Positions 8,227 through 19,083 of a stretch of DNA of 54,267 bases are shown one piece after another. The position numbers were made by a program, and so were the translations under genes. The stretch is from Accumulibacter sp. (lineage in GTDB: Bacteria > Pseudomonadota > Gammaproteobacteria > Burkholderiales > Rhodocyclaceae). The notes under the pieces were generated by a model that saw only the letters and a program-made list of their open reading frames with translations, was not told the origin of the DNA and did not search any database. The stretch lies in contig NZ_JAMTDQ010000104.1 of the NCBI RefSeq assembly GCF_023806635.1, positions 1 through 54,267 on the forward strand, given 5' to 3'. Every line of letters begins with the position of its first letter. Positions within the stretch are counted from its first letter, which is position 1.

Positions 8227-9282
8227 ATGAAACACGATATCGCGACGATCGGACAGCTTGCCGATCTGTCTGCCTTCGACGAGATCATCGATGTCCGCTC
8301 GCCGGCCGAGTTTGCCGACGACCACATTCCAGGATCGGTGAACTGCCCGGTGCTCGACGACCGGCAGCGCAGCGAGGTCGGCACGCTCTACAAGCAGGTG
8401 TCACCCTTCGCCGCCCGCCGGATCGGAGCGGCCTACGTCGCCGAGAACATCGCCGGCCACCTGCGCAGCCACTTCTGCCAACGCGACAGGAACTGGCAAC
8501 CTCTTGTCGTCTGCTGGCGGGGCGGTCAGCGCAGCGGCTCGCTGACGCACATCCTGCGGCGCATCGGCTGGGATGCGCAACAGCTCGCAGGCGGCTACAA
8601 GACCTATCGCCGGCTGGTCATCGCCGGTCTCGCCGAGATCCCCCGGGGCCTTTCGCTGCGGGTGCTCTGTGGCGCGACTGGCAGCGCCAAGAGCCGTATC
8701 CTGCAGGCGATCGGGGCGCGTGGCGAGCAGATCCTGGACCTCGAGGAGTTGGCCTGCCACAAGGGCTCGGTGCTGGGCGTCCTGCCCAACTGCCGGCAAC
8801 CGTCGCAGAAGATGTTTGAATCGCGCCTGTTGACCGCGCTGACGGCGCTCGACCCCAGCCGGCGGGTGTTCGTCGAGGCCGAGAGTCGCAAGATCGGTTC
8901 GCTGCAGGTGCCTGAAGCGCTGATCGAGACCATGCGCGCCGGTGAATGCATCACCATCGAGGCATCGATCGATTCCCGCGTCGACTTCCTCCTGCGCGAT
9001 TACGAGTATTTCCTGGGCGACCCGGACTGGCTGCTCGCCCGCCTGCACGCCCTGCGCGATCTGCAGGGCAGCGAGGCCATCCAGCGCTGGTCGGGGTACG
9101 CGCGCAACGCTTCCTGGCGCGAACTGGTGAGGGAGTTGCTGCAACTGCACTATGACCCGCTCTATTGCCGCTCACAGAAACAGAACTACGCCGGCTTCAC
9201 GGCACCGGTGACCCTGTCCACCGCCGATCTGAGCGCCGGCGGCATCGACGCTCTGGCCAGCCGCATCTGCGGCGCTGCCTGA
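8227..9282 (+). CDS. mnmH: tRNA 2-selenouridine synthase (rhodanese + P-loop)
   Basis: A 351-residue enzyme that replaces the sulfur of 2-thiouridine at tRNA wobble position 34 with selenium, via geranylation, using selenophosphate. The N-terminal rhodanese domain ends with catalytic C96 in VVCWRGGQRSGS (C97 in E. coli). The C-terminal half has a P-loop, GATGSAKS at 149-156, where the usual second Gly before Lys is Ala (GxGK to SAK). The length matches the family. GGAG lies about 10 bases upstream of the ATG. Its presence implies selenophosphate synthesis (SelD) elsewhere in the genome. It is followed on the same strand by an OsmC-like gene. Confidence 0.92.
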   Translation: MKHDIATIGQLADLSAFDEIIDVRSPAEFADDHIPGSVNCPVLDDRQRSEVGTLYKQVSPFAARRIGAAYVAENIAGHLRSHFCQRDRNWQPLVVCWRGGQRSGSLTHILRRIGWDAQQLAGGYKTYRRLVIAGLAEIPRGLSLRVLCGATGSAKSRILQAIGARGEQILDLEELACHKGSVLGVLPNCRQPSQKMFESRLLTALTALDPSRRVFVEAESRKIGSLQVPEALIETMRAGECITIEASIDSRVDFLLRDYEYFLGDPDWLLARLHALRDLQGSEAIQRWSGYARNASWRELVRELLQLHYDPLYCRSQKQNYAGFTAPVTLSTADLSAGGIDALASRICGAA

Positions 9283-9401
9283 TCGCCCGGTCGCCCGCTC
9301 AGAGCCAGGTGATCAGGTCGTGGCGCGCCACAGCGAAACGGAAAATGTGAGCCGCGACCGCCTTTCGATTATCATCCGTGCCATCGCGTCGGAGAAGCGG
9401 A

Positions 9402-9827
9402 ATGACAGAAGACAGGCAGCACGATCGGGTCGTCGTCAGCGAAAACGGACGCGGACCTTACCAGCAGACGATCGAGATCGGCAAGCACCGGCTGCTCGCC
9501 GACGAGCCCCCCGCCCTGGGTGGCGAGGACAGCGGTCCGGCGCCCTTCGACCTGCTGCTCGCCAGCCTCGGCGCGTGCACCTCGATCACCCTGCGCATGT
9601 ACGCCCAGCGCAAGCGGCTGCCACTGGCGCGGGTACGCGTCGAGCTGCAGCACGACCGCGTCGATGTGGCCGGAAGCGGCAAGCGCGATCGCATCGTTCG
9701 CCAGATCCGCCTCGAAGGCGACCTGAGCGCAGACCAGCGCAGCGCACTGCTGGCGATCGCCAACAAGTGCCCGATGTACCGCACGCTGCGTTCCGACCTG
9801 CTGATCGACAGCATCGTCGCCGAATGA
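9402..9827 (+). CDS. OsmC/Ohr family redox protein
   Basis: A 141-residue protein with the OsmC fold. The first redox Cys is C59 in LASLGACTSITLRMYA, and the second lies in NKCPMYRTL near residue 121, the pair used by peroxide-reducing OsmC/Ohr enzymes. The MTEDRQ start has GGAG 7 bases upstream. The sequence TIEIGKHRLLADEP matches the YhfA/OsmC-like subgroup whose physiological substrate is less clear than for Ohr. Thiol-dependent peroxide reduction in the cytosol is the family expectation. It is co-directional with mnmH, 119 bases downstream. Confidence 0.88.
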   Translation: MTEDRQHDRVVVSENGRGPYQQTIEIGKHRLLADEPPALGGEDSGPAPFDLLLASLGACTSITLRMYAQRKRLPLARVRVELQHDRVDVAGSGKRDRIVRQIRLEGDLSADQRSALLAIANKCPMYRTLRSDLLIDSIVAE

Positions 9828-10030
9828 GCCGGCGGCTCGACGCCACGGCAGCCGGCACGGGTATTGCGGCCAGCGCCACGCACGCACGCCCGCAGGGTGG
9901 CGGGATTTGGCCCGAAGCGTGCGGAATGCCGCAATGGCGGTCGATTGGAAGCTGCTCCCTAGAGACTTCGGCGACTGGTTGTGGTAAATTGATGCAGTGC
10001 AACATCCACCACCGCAACACCTCTCACCCG

Positions 10031-10039
10031 GGAGGTGAT
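10031..10039 (+). promoter_or_regulatory. Near-perfect extended Shine-Dalgarno of the Pat gene
   Basis: GGAGGTGAT is a nine-base complement to the 3' end of 16S rRNA and lies 8 bases before the ATG at 10048. It decides the start over the in-frame TTG at 10039, which would sit inside the site itself. It is the strongest ribosome site I noticed in the window and predicts high translation of a regulatory enzyme. Confidence 0.8.
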
Positions 10040-10047
10040 TGGCCATC

Positions 10048-12738
10048 ATGCTAGAACACCACTACCTCACGACACTGTTTGAGCCGAAATCCGTCGCCGT
10101 CATCGGCGCTTCCGACCGCGTTGATTCGGTCGGCAACGTCCTGTTCAGGAACATCCTCGAATCGGGTTACCGCGGCCGTCTCTACCCGATCAACCCGGCC
10201 CACGAGAGCATCCAGGGCGTCCAGGCGTACAAGTCGATCGAAGAGATCAGCGCCCGTGTCGAGATGGCGGTGATCGTCACCCGCCCGCAGACGGTGCCTG
10301 GGGTCATCGAGCAGTGTGGCCGCAGCGGCGTCAAGAACGCGATCGTCATCACTTCCGGTTTCGCCGAGGCGGGTCATTCCGGCGCCGCACTGCAGCGCAA
10401 GATGATGGAGATCGCCCGCAGCTATGGTGTCCGCCTGCTCGGCCCGAACTGTCTCGGGATCATTCGTCCCAACCTCGGCCTCAACGCCACCTTTGCCCGC
10501 GTGCACGCCGACTCCGGCCATCTGGCCCTGGTTTCGCAGTCAGGCGCGATCTGCTCGGCGGTTCTCGACTGGGCGAGAAGCAACCGCATCGGCTTCTCCA
10601 GCGTGATCTCGCTCGGCGGCACGGCGGACGTCGATTTCGGCGAAATCCTCGATTACCTGATCTACGACAACCTGACGCACTACATCCTGCTCTACGTCGA
10701 AGGCATCCGCGATGCCCGCCGCTTCATGAGCGCGCTGCGCTCGGCAGCGCGCATCAAGCCGATCGTCCTGTTGAAGGCCGGCCGCCACGCCGGCGGCCTG
10801 GCGGCAGTCGAAACGCACTCGGGAATGGCGGCCGGCTCCGACATTGTCTTCGAATCGGCCGTGCGGCGCGCGGGCGTCGTCCGCGTCAAGAACATCGGCC
10901 AGTTGTTCTACGCCGCCAAGGCGCTGGCGTCGAAGTTCCGCCCACAGGGCAAGCGCCTGGCGATCATCACCAACGGTGGCGGACCCGGCGCGATGGCCGC
11001 CGACCGTGCGGGCGATCTCGAGATTCCGCTGGCACAACTCTCCACGGAGACGATGCAGAAGCTGAATGCCACTCTGCCACGCACTTGGTCGCAGAGCAAC
11101 CCGGTGGACATCGAGGGCGACGCGACGCCGAAGCGCTACCATGACGCCACCCTGGCGGTGGCCGAGGACGATGCCGTCGACGGCGTCTTGGTGATGCTCT
11201 CGCCGCAAGCGATGACGCAGCCGATGGAAGTCGCCAAGGCGGTGATCGAGGTCGACCTGCAGACCGCCAAGCCGATCCTCACCTGCTGGATGGGCGAAGA
11301 ACAGGTTCACGAGACGCGCAGCCTGCTCGAGGACGCCGGGATTCCGTCGTTCCGCATGCCGGAAACCGCGATCGAGCTCTACTATCACATCTCGACCTAC
11401 TACTGGAACCAGAAGCTGCTGCTGCAAACGCCGGCGCCATCGTCGAAGCACTCGCGTCCGGAGACGGAAGGCGCGAAGATGCTGATCGAGGCCGTGCTGC
11501 ACGAGCGGCGCAAGCTGCTCTCGGAGATGGAGTCGAAGGCCATCCTGCGCGCCTTCCGCATTCCGGTGGCGCAGACCATGGTCGCGCATACGCCGACCGA
11601 GGCGCTGCTCCTCGCCGAGCAGATCGGTTTCCCGATCGCGATGAAGATCGACTCGCCCGACATTCTCCACAAGAGTGAGGTCGGTGGCGTGCGCCTGAAC
11701 ATCACCAACGCGCCGGCAGCCCGCAACGCCTATCACGACATCATCGAGACGGTGAAGAAACGGCATCCGACCGCACGCATCAACGGCCTGTCGATCGAGC
11801 CCTTCCTCGCCCGGCCGAACGGCCGCGAGCTGATGATCGGCGTCTCGCGCGACCCGATCTTCGGGCCGATCATCACCTTTGGCGCGGGTGGCACCGAGGT
11901 CGAGGTGTTCAGCGATCGCGCGGTGGCGCTGCCGCCGCTCAACCGCTTCCTGGCGCGCGACCTGATCCAGTCGACACGCGCCTCGAAACTGCTCGGCGAG
12001 TTCCGCAACATGCCGGCGATCAACCACGAGGCACTCGAGGAGATCCTCCTGCATGTGTCACAGATGATCTGTGAACTGCCGTGGCTGCAGGAACTCGACC
12101 TGAACCCGCTGATTGTCGACGAAAGTGGCGGCATCGCCGCCGATGCCCGCATCGTCATCGATTATGCAGCGCCTTCCGGTGACCGCTACGCGCACATGGC
12201 GATCCACCCCTACCCGGTGCACCTGATCCAGGAATGGGAGTTGCCCGACGGCCGTACCGTCACCATCCGGCCAATCCGACCCGAAGATGCCGAACGCGAA
12301 CAACGCTTCGTCATCGGCATGTCCGACGAGAGCAAGTATTACCGCTTCATGGACACCATCCGCGAGCTGACGCAGACGATGCTGGTGCGTTTCACGCAGA
12401 TCGATTACGACCGCGAGATGGCCTTGGTGGCGACACTACCCGATGCCGACGGCCAGGAAGTCCAGATCGGCGTCTCGCGCTATGTCACCAACCCGGACGG
12501 CGAGTCGGTCGAATTCGCGCTTGCCGTCGCCGACGACTGGCAGCGACACGGCGTCGGGCGCAAGTTGATGAGCGCGCTGATCGACTGTGCCCGCATCAAG
12601 GGCTACCGCAGCATCGTCGGCGACGTGCTGTCGATGAACAGCAAGATGTTCAGCCTGATGACCAAACTCGGCTTCACCATCCACCCACACCCGGACGATC
12701 CAGCGGTGAAGCGCGTCGTCAAACCGCTCAACAACTAG
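10048..12738 (+). CDS. pat: Pat-type protein acetyltransferase: NDP-forming acyl-CoA synthetase domain fused to GNAT
   Basis: An 896-residue fusion. Residues 1 to about 460 form the CoA-binding and ligase-CoA part (FEPKSVAVIGASDR, LLGPNCLGIIRPN, VSQSGAICSAVLDWA). Residues about 480-700 form the ATP-grasp part (IGFPIAMKIDSPDILHKSEVGGV). Residues about 725-890 form a GNAT domain with the acetyl-CoA motif DDWQRHGVGRKLM. Such proteins (Salmonella Pat, E. coli PatZ) acetylate and switch off acetyl-CoA synthetase and other enzymes. H257 in ETHSGMAAG sits where ADP-forming synthetases have their phospho-histidine. Acetate activation is central to an Accumulibacter-like lifestyle, but the target here is inferred, not shown. 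Confidence 0.9.
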   Translation: MLEHHYLTTLFEPKSVAVIGASDRVDSVGNVLFRNILESGYRGRLYPINPAHESIQGVQAYKSIEEISARVEMAVIVTRPQTVPGVIEQCGRSGVKNAIVITSGFAEAGHSGAALQRKMMEIARSYGVRLLGPNCLGIIRPNLGLNATFARVHADSGHLALVSQSGAICSAVLDWARSNRIGFSSVISLGGTADVDFGEILDYLIYDNLTHYILLYVEGIRDARRFMSALRSAARIKPIVLLKAGRHAGGLAAVETHSGMAAGSDIVFESAVRRAGVVRVKNIGQLFYAAKALASKFRPQGKRLAIITNGGGPGAMAADRAGDLEIPLAQLSTETMQKLNATLPRTWSQSNPVDIEGDATPKRYHDATLAVAEDDAVDGVLVMLSPQAMTQPMEVAKAVIEVDLQTAKPILTCWMGEEQVHETRSLLEDAGIPSFRMPETAIELYYHISTYYWNQKLLLQTPAPSSKHSRPETEGAKMLIEAVLHERRKLLSEMESKAILRAFRIPVAQTMVAHTPTEALLLAEQIGFPIAMKIDSPDILHKSEVGGVRLNITNAPAARNAYHDIIETVKKRHPTARINGLSIEPFLARPNGRELMIGVSRDPIFGPIITFGAGGTEVEVFSDRAVALPPLNRFLARDLIQSTRASKLLGEFRNMPAINHEALEEILLHVSQMICELPWLQELDLNPLIVDESGGIAADARIVIDYAAPSGDRYAHMAIHPYPVHLIQEWELPDGRTVTIRPIRPEDAEREQRFVIGMSDESKYYRFMDTIRELTQTMLVRFTQIDYDREMALVATLPDADGQEVQIGVSRYVTNPDGESVEFALAVADDWQRHGVGRKLMSALIDCARIKGYRSIVGDVLSMNSKMFSLMTKLGFTIHPHPDDPAVKRVVKPLNN

Positions 12739-12870
12739 CTGTTGTTGCGGCGCTGCCCGGGGTCGGAGACAGGCCCCGCGGCCTGCTGCCAAACCAGCCA
12801 TCCGGCTCCGCCTTGCCGCTCCCTTCGAAGACACCCGCAGCGCGCGGCCGGAACCGCCCCCGGCGGCGGC

Positions 12871-13068
12871 TCAGCGCTGCTCGAAATTGACGTCGTAGGG
12901 ATACGGACGCTGCGGCTCGCTGGCCTGCCGCAGCGCGTTCTGCTCTTCGAGGTCGACCTTCCTGTCCCACCAGATCGCCCTGCCCCGCCTCTGATCCTCG
13001 GCCCACTCGGGGTGCTGCGCCAGCATCTCGCGCATGAACTTGGTGTGATCGGATTCGTACAGCGCCAT
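12871..13068 (-). CDS. DUF3460 family small protein
   Basis: A 65-residue acidic/basic soluble protein: MALYESDHTKFMREML at the N-terminus, a central RGRAIWWDRKVDLEEQ and an RPYPYDV ending, the pattern of DUF3460, found in Betaproteobacteria. The start at 13068 has GGGAG 8 bases upstream. The function is unknown. It follows a DUF3567 gene and clpB on the same strand, with a 101-base gap to the former. Confidence 0.85.
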   Translation of the reverse strand: MALYESDHTKFMREMLAQHPEWAEDQRRGRAIWWDRKVDLEEQNALRQASEPQRPYPYDVNFEQR

Positions 13069-13169
13069 CTCGCCTGCTCCCGGTAAGAGTGCCCGCCACG
13101 GCGGCGAACTGCCGCCGATTATACGCCCGTCGGGCATCCCCGGCAGCGGCCCGGTGACGCCCGCAAGCC

Positions 13170-13406
13170 TCAGTGCAGCACGATCGGCCGCGCCGTGCCG
13201 GCGCAGTATTCGTCCAGAAGCGCATCGACCGACTCTTCGCTGCGCTGCTCGTCGGGAATGCTCTCGATCGCCCGGCGCAACCCGCCCGCCACCGCCCCGT
13301 GCACGAACAGGCTGCGGCTGCACGTCTTGTCGACCAATTCCAGGGCCCCGTGCGTCGGGTAGGCAACGATCGCATACTGCTGGCTGTTGTAAACGATGCT
13401 GATCAT
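13170..13406 (-). CDS. DUF3567 family small protein
   Basis: A 78-residue protein beginning MISIVYNSQQYAIVAYPTHG with VDKTCSRSLFVHG following, the pattern of DUF3567, a betaproteobacterial family with no known function. AAGGAG lies 10 bases before the ATG at 13406. It lies 14 bases downstream of the clpB stop and may be co-transcribed with clpB from its heat-shock promoter. Confidence 0.85.
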   Translation of the reverse strand: MISIVYNSQQYAIVAYPTHGALELVDKTCSRSLFVHGAVAGGLRRAIESIPDEQRSEESVDALLDEYCAGTARPIVLH

Positions 13407-13420
13407 GGCTACGATCTCCT

Positions 13421-16000
<2,580 letters not shown>

Positions 16001-16038
16001 GTGCTGCACTCCTTGCCGGAAATGGGTCGATGACATGC

Positions 16039-16066
16039 ATATGGGGCCGACCGGGCGCAGTTCAAT
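16039..16066 (-). promoter_or_regulatory. Sigma-32 (heat-shock) promoter of clpB
   Basis: On the minus strand, TTGAAC (16065-16060) is followed after 13 bases by CCCCATAT (16046-16039). The consensus is CTTGAAA - 11 to 16 bases - CCCCATNT; the -10 matches at every defined position. Transcription would start about 30 bases upstream of the clpB ATG. The -35 lacks the leading C and the last A of the consensus. Confidence 0.85.
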
Positions 16067-16069
16067 GCG

Positions 16070-16437
16070 CCACGCCGAGCCGCTGACGAGTTGATGGACC
16101 GGTCCCTGCTGCGACCGGAGTGGCGCCAGGCCGTCGTCGCGTCGCGGTCACCTTGGGCTCGGAGATGCTGCCGCCGCAGACAGGCGGGGTGACGGCGTAG
16201 CCGTGGGAATCGAAGTCCATCCTGCTATCCGAAACGCCACCGATCACGCGAAGCAGCGGCGGCGGGTACGGTTGCTGTCCGAGCGCTGACGCATCACCAG
16301 CGCCGCTGCCACGCGGGATGCCCCTACCCCGCGTGCGCGGCGCCGCGGCGGCACAGACTTCACCCCGGCGGCGCGCTCATTGTCTGCGCACCATCACGCG
16401 CCGGCAGACGCGATCTTCGCCGGGTCCGGACGTGCGC
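16070..16437. other. Intergenic stretch with no recognisable gene
   Basis: About 370 bases between the clpB promoter and the convergently placed end of the DUF1254 gene. Short open frames here have no family-like content or ribosome sites. The only structure noted is a GC-rich hairpin with eight perfect pairs (16310-16317 with 16328-16335, ten-base loop) lacking a T tract. It could end transcription from either side with Rho or be incidental. Confidence 0.5.
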
Positions 16438-17952
16438 CTAGGAAGCTTCCCTGACCTCGGGAACCTTCCAACTGCCATCCAGAATCGATGGTGCGTTTTC
16501 CTTCGGCCAGTAGAGGCGCATCATCAGGACGAAGGGGCCGTTGGGTGCCGGCAGCCAGTTCGATTCCTTGTCCTTGCCCGGCGATTCGTTCTGGATATAG
16601 AGGTCGACCGACCCATCCGGGTTCGTCTTGAACTTGTTGCGCTGGCTCAGGTTGTAGCGATTCAGCTTGTTGTCCACGAAGAAATAGTCCGCGTCGTACA
16701 TGGTGAGTGACCAGAACCCGTTCACCGGCGGCAGTTGGCCCTTCTCGAAGCGCATGACGTACTTCTTCTCGCCGCTGTACTTGGCAGCGATGTCCGGTCC
16801 CTCCGAGGTCGGATAAACGGCATCCTCGGGCCGGTTGGCGCCGAGGCCGATCGCGGTGACGAGCGCGCGCTGGATGTAGTTCGTTCCGTACAGGCCGGTC
16901 TTCGTGGTGAACAGCCAGCCGTGCTCGAGCTTGAAGTCGCCCGCGACGATGCCGCCCTTCATCCAGTCCATGATCAGTTCCTGTGCCGACTTGGGGGCAC
17001 CGGCAAGGCCCTTGGCAACGGCGGGATCGAGCTTGGCTGCGTCGAAGTCCTGCCCCGGAACGACACCGATCCTGGCAAGCTTGGCCAGCATCGGAGCATC
17101 ATCGGCCGCCGCCGGATTGCTCTTCAGCAGCTCGGCGAAGAGCTTGAAGTACGCGCTGGCATCGAGCGCATCGACCTGCGCGCGGACGGCGGTCTTCATG
17201 TCGATGGCCGGGTCGACCACTCCAGGGGTCGGCGTGCGGGATTGCCCGTAGGCGGACAGCGGCACGACCGAAATCTTGTCCTGCAGGGCATGAACGGCCT
17301 TGTAGTCCTCGGGGGTGCCGGTGCAATAGATGCGCCCGAGAATCCATACGATGCCCGTCGGGGACTTGTATTCGGTCACGCCGGCGGGCAATTCGCCCGA
17401 CCAGCCCGGTCCGGTGATGGCATAGGTCTGTGCCTTGGTGCCCGTCGTCCGCTTGCCCGGAACCTGGAACACGTTGGTCCAGCCGTCGAGCATCGGGAAC
17501 AGGGCATAGCGGTCCTTCATGTCCGGGAGGCTGAGGATCCAGGGCTCCTTCGAAACGTCGATCCAGGCGGTCGTGTACAGCGTGTCGGCGTTCGGCGCCG
17601 TGACATCGCGGTACGCGGCGTCGGGGTAGCTGCGCATCCGCACGAATTGCCCCATTGGTGCGCGCGACCCTTCCGCTGCGGCGACATTGGTCATCACCCG
17701 GCGCGTCATCTCCATGGTCACCAGGGGGTAGGCATAGACGTAGCTCTCGATGGCGATCGCGCGTGCTTCGGCTTCCTTGGCCGCCGCTTCGACCGCCTTC
17801 GCTTCTGCTTCAAGCTTCGCCTTGGCTTCCGCAGCGACACGGTCCACCTGCGGTTCCGCCTGTTTGCCGCACGCCGCGAGCAGCGCGAGTGACAGCGCTG
17901 CGAGTCCGATGGCGGCGCCATTGAGGCGCTTGCCGATGGCTTGTTCCTTCAT
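16438..17952 (-). CDS. DUF1254/DUF1214 domain lipoprotein
   Basis: A 504-residue exported protein. The signal peptide ends in the lipobox LLAAC with C28 as the lipidated residue. An Ala/Glu/Lys-rich helix (about 35-70) follows, then a DUF1254 domain (starts near YVYAYPLVTMEMTRRVM, includes APNADTLYTTAWIDVS) and a C-terminal DUF1214 domain (includes FWSLTMYDADYFFVDNKLNRY and PNGPFVLMMRLYWP). These domains are common in envelope proteins of unknown function. AAGGAG lies 8 bases before the ATG at 17952. The gene follows the LysR gene on the same strand with an 86-base gap. No biochemical role can be assigned. Confidence 0.9.
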   Translation of the reverse strand: MKEQAIGKRLNGAAIGLAALSLALLAACGKQAEPQVDRVAAEAKAKLEAEAKAVEAAAKEAEARAIAIESYVYAYPLVTMEMTRRVMTNVAAAEGSRAPMGQFVRMRSYPDAAYRDVTAPNADTLYTTAWIDVSKEPWILSLPDMKDRYALFPMLDGWTNVFQVPGKRTTGTKAQTYAITGPGWSGELPAGVTEYKSPTGIVWILGRIYCTGTPEDYKAVHALQDKISVVPLSAYGQSRTPTPGVVDPAIDMKTAVRAQVDALDASAYFKLFAELLKSNPAAADDAPMLAKLARIGVVPGQDFDAAKLDPAVAKGLAGAPKSAQELIMDWMKGGIVAGDFKLEHGWLFTTKTGLYGTNYIQRALVTAIGLGANRPEDAVYPTSEGPDIAAKYSGEKKYVMRFEKGQLPPVNGFWSLTMYDADYFFVDNKLNRYNLSQRNKFKTNPDGSVDLYIQNESPGKDKESNWLPAPNGPFVLMMRLYWPKENAPSILDGSWKVPEVREAS

Positions 17953-18038
17953 TGAAGAATCTCCTTGTGGGTTCTGGAACGGCAAGGCTATCACAACAGG
18001 ATGGCGCGTCGACAGCGGGCCTGTGGACCTTGCACCAC

Positions 18039-18977
18039 TCATCCCTCGGCCAGAGTCTGTCCGTGCCAGCAGGAGTCACGGCGCCCAACCGGCTCGCATG
18101 CCGTCTGCTCGAGGTGTTCGAGAAAGACGGCCGCCACCGGAGACAGGCGTTTGCCGTGTGGGTAGAGGGTGAACCAGCGGGACTGGAGCGGGAAGCCCTG
18201 CACATCGAGAATCGTGAGCTGATCGCCCGCGGGTCGGGCGGCCAGGGCGTGGTGCGAGATCACCGCCAGGCCGAGGCCCCCGGCAACGGCCTGCTTGATC
18301 GCCTCGTTGCTGCCCAGCGCGAGCCGCACCTCGGGAACGAAGCCATGGTATGCGAAGTGAGCATCGCACGCCAGTCGTGTCCCCGAACCCCGTTCGCGCA
18401 GGATGAAGCGTTCGGCCGCGAGGTCCGCGAGTTCGAGGGGCCGCCCCGCCAGCCGGTGCCCTTCGTTGGCGATGAGGACCAGCGGATTGGGCAGGAACTC
18501 GTGGCGTTCGAGGTCGAGGTTCTCGGGCGGCATCGACATGATGTAGAGGTCATCGCGGTTCTCGCGCAGACGGGCGACGACACCGTCGCGATTCAGGACT
18601 TCGAGCGCAATCTCGATGTTCGGGTGCGCCGCACAGAAGCTGCCCAGCAGGCGCGGCACGAAATACTTCGCGGTGCTCGCCAGCGACACGCGCAGGCGTC
18701 CCCGTTCCAGCCCTTTCATCGCATCGACGGCCTGCTCGAACGCCAGCCATTCGTCGAGCATCGCCCGCGCCGTCGCCGCCAGCGCCTCGCCCGCCGCGGT
18801 CAGGTGGAGGCGCTTGCCGATCTGCTCATGGAGGGGGAGACCGACGGCGTCGGCCAACTCGCGCAATTGCATCGATACCGTCGGCTGCGTCACGTGGCAG
18901 GCCGCTGCGGCCGCTGTGACGCTGCCGTGGTCGGCAAGCGCGAGAAAGAGACGCAGCTGGCGAAAGGTTGCATTCAT
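18039..18977 (-). CDS. LysR-family transcriptional regulator (CbbR/CynR-like)
   Basis: A 312-residue LysR regulator. The N-terminal winged helix (about 1-60) reads MNATFRQLRLFLALADHGSV then VTQPTVSMQLRELADAVGLPL. A linker helix and a two-lobed effector domain follow (about 90-300). It is divergent from a beta-carbonic anhydrase gene with about 106 AT-rich bases between, the classic layout for a LysR protein controlling its neighbour. The N-terminus resembles CbbR/CynR regulators, which fits CO2/bicarbonate control. The start codon lies inside an inverted repeat, so it may regulate itself. The effector is unknown. Confidence 0.9.
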   Translation of the reverse strand: MNATFRQLRLFLALADHGSVTAAAAACHVTQPTVSMQLRELADAVGLPLHEQIGKRLHLTAAGEALAATARAMLDEWLAFEQAVDAMKGLERGRLRVSLASTAKYFVPRLLGSFCAAHPNIEIALEVLNRDGVVARLRENRDDLYIMSMPPENLDLERHEFLPNPLVLIANEGHRLAGRPLELADLAAERFILRERGSGTRLACDAHFAYHGFVPEVRLALGSNEAIKQAVAGGLGLAVISHHALAARPAGDQLTILDVQGFPLQSRWFTLYPHGKRLSPVAAVFLEHLEQTACEPVGRRDSCWHGQTLAEG

Positions 18978-18992
18978 AGATACTGATCTATG
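18975..18992. promoter_or_regulatory. Inverted repeat, candidate LysR operator
   Basis: CATAGAT-actg-ATCTATG is a perfect seven-base inverted repeat overlapping the start codon of the LysR gene. A second, weaker repeat (ATGAA at 19002-19006, TTCAT at 19016-19020) follows in the same AT-rich strip. This is the expected position for repression of the regulator and activation of the divergent gene. The spacing is N12 rather than the usual T-N11-A, so the assignment is tentative. Confidence 0.5.
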
Positions 18993-19012
18993 CCAATCAT
19001 CATGAATATCGA

Positions 19013-19042
19013 TTGTTCATTATTTTCACCGGTCGGTAACAT
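19013..19042 (+). promoter_or_regulatory. Possible promoter of the carbonic anhydrase gene
   Basis: TTGTTC (19013-19018), an 18-base spacer and TAACAT (19037-19042) form a weak sigma-70-like pair. The inverted repeat centred near 18983 would lie about 65 bases upstream of the start point, where LysR activators usually bind. A start near 19049 leaves almost no leader for the ATG at 19057 and favours the ATG at 19084. Confidence 0.35.
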
Positions 19043-19083
19043 CGCGGTCAACATCAATGACCGCGAAGGAAGCTTCTTCCGCC

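Noticed and set aside
16062-16247. Short minus-strand frame upstream of clpB
   Set aside because: Its stop lies inside the clpB promoter region and the residues look random; no ribosome site.
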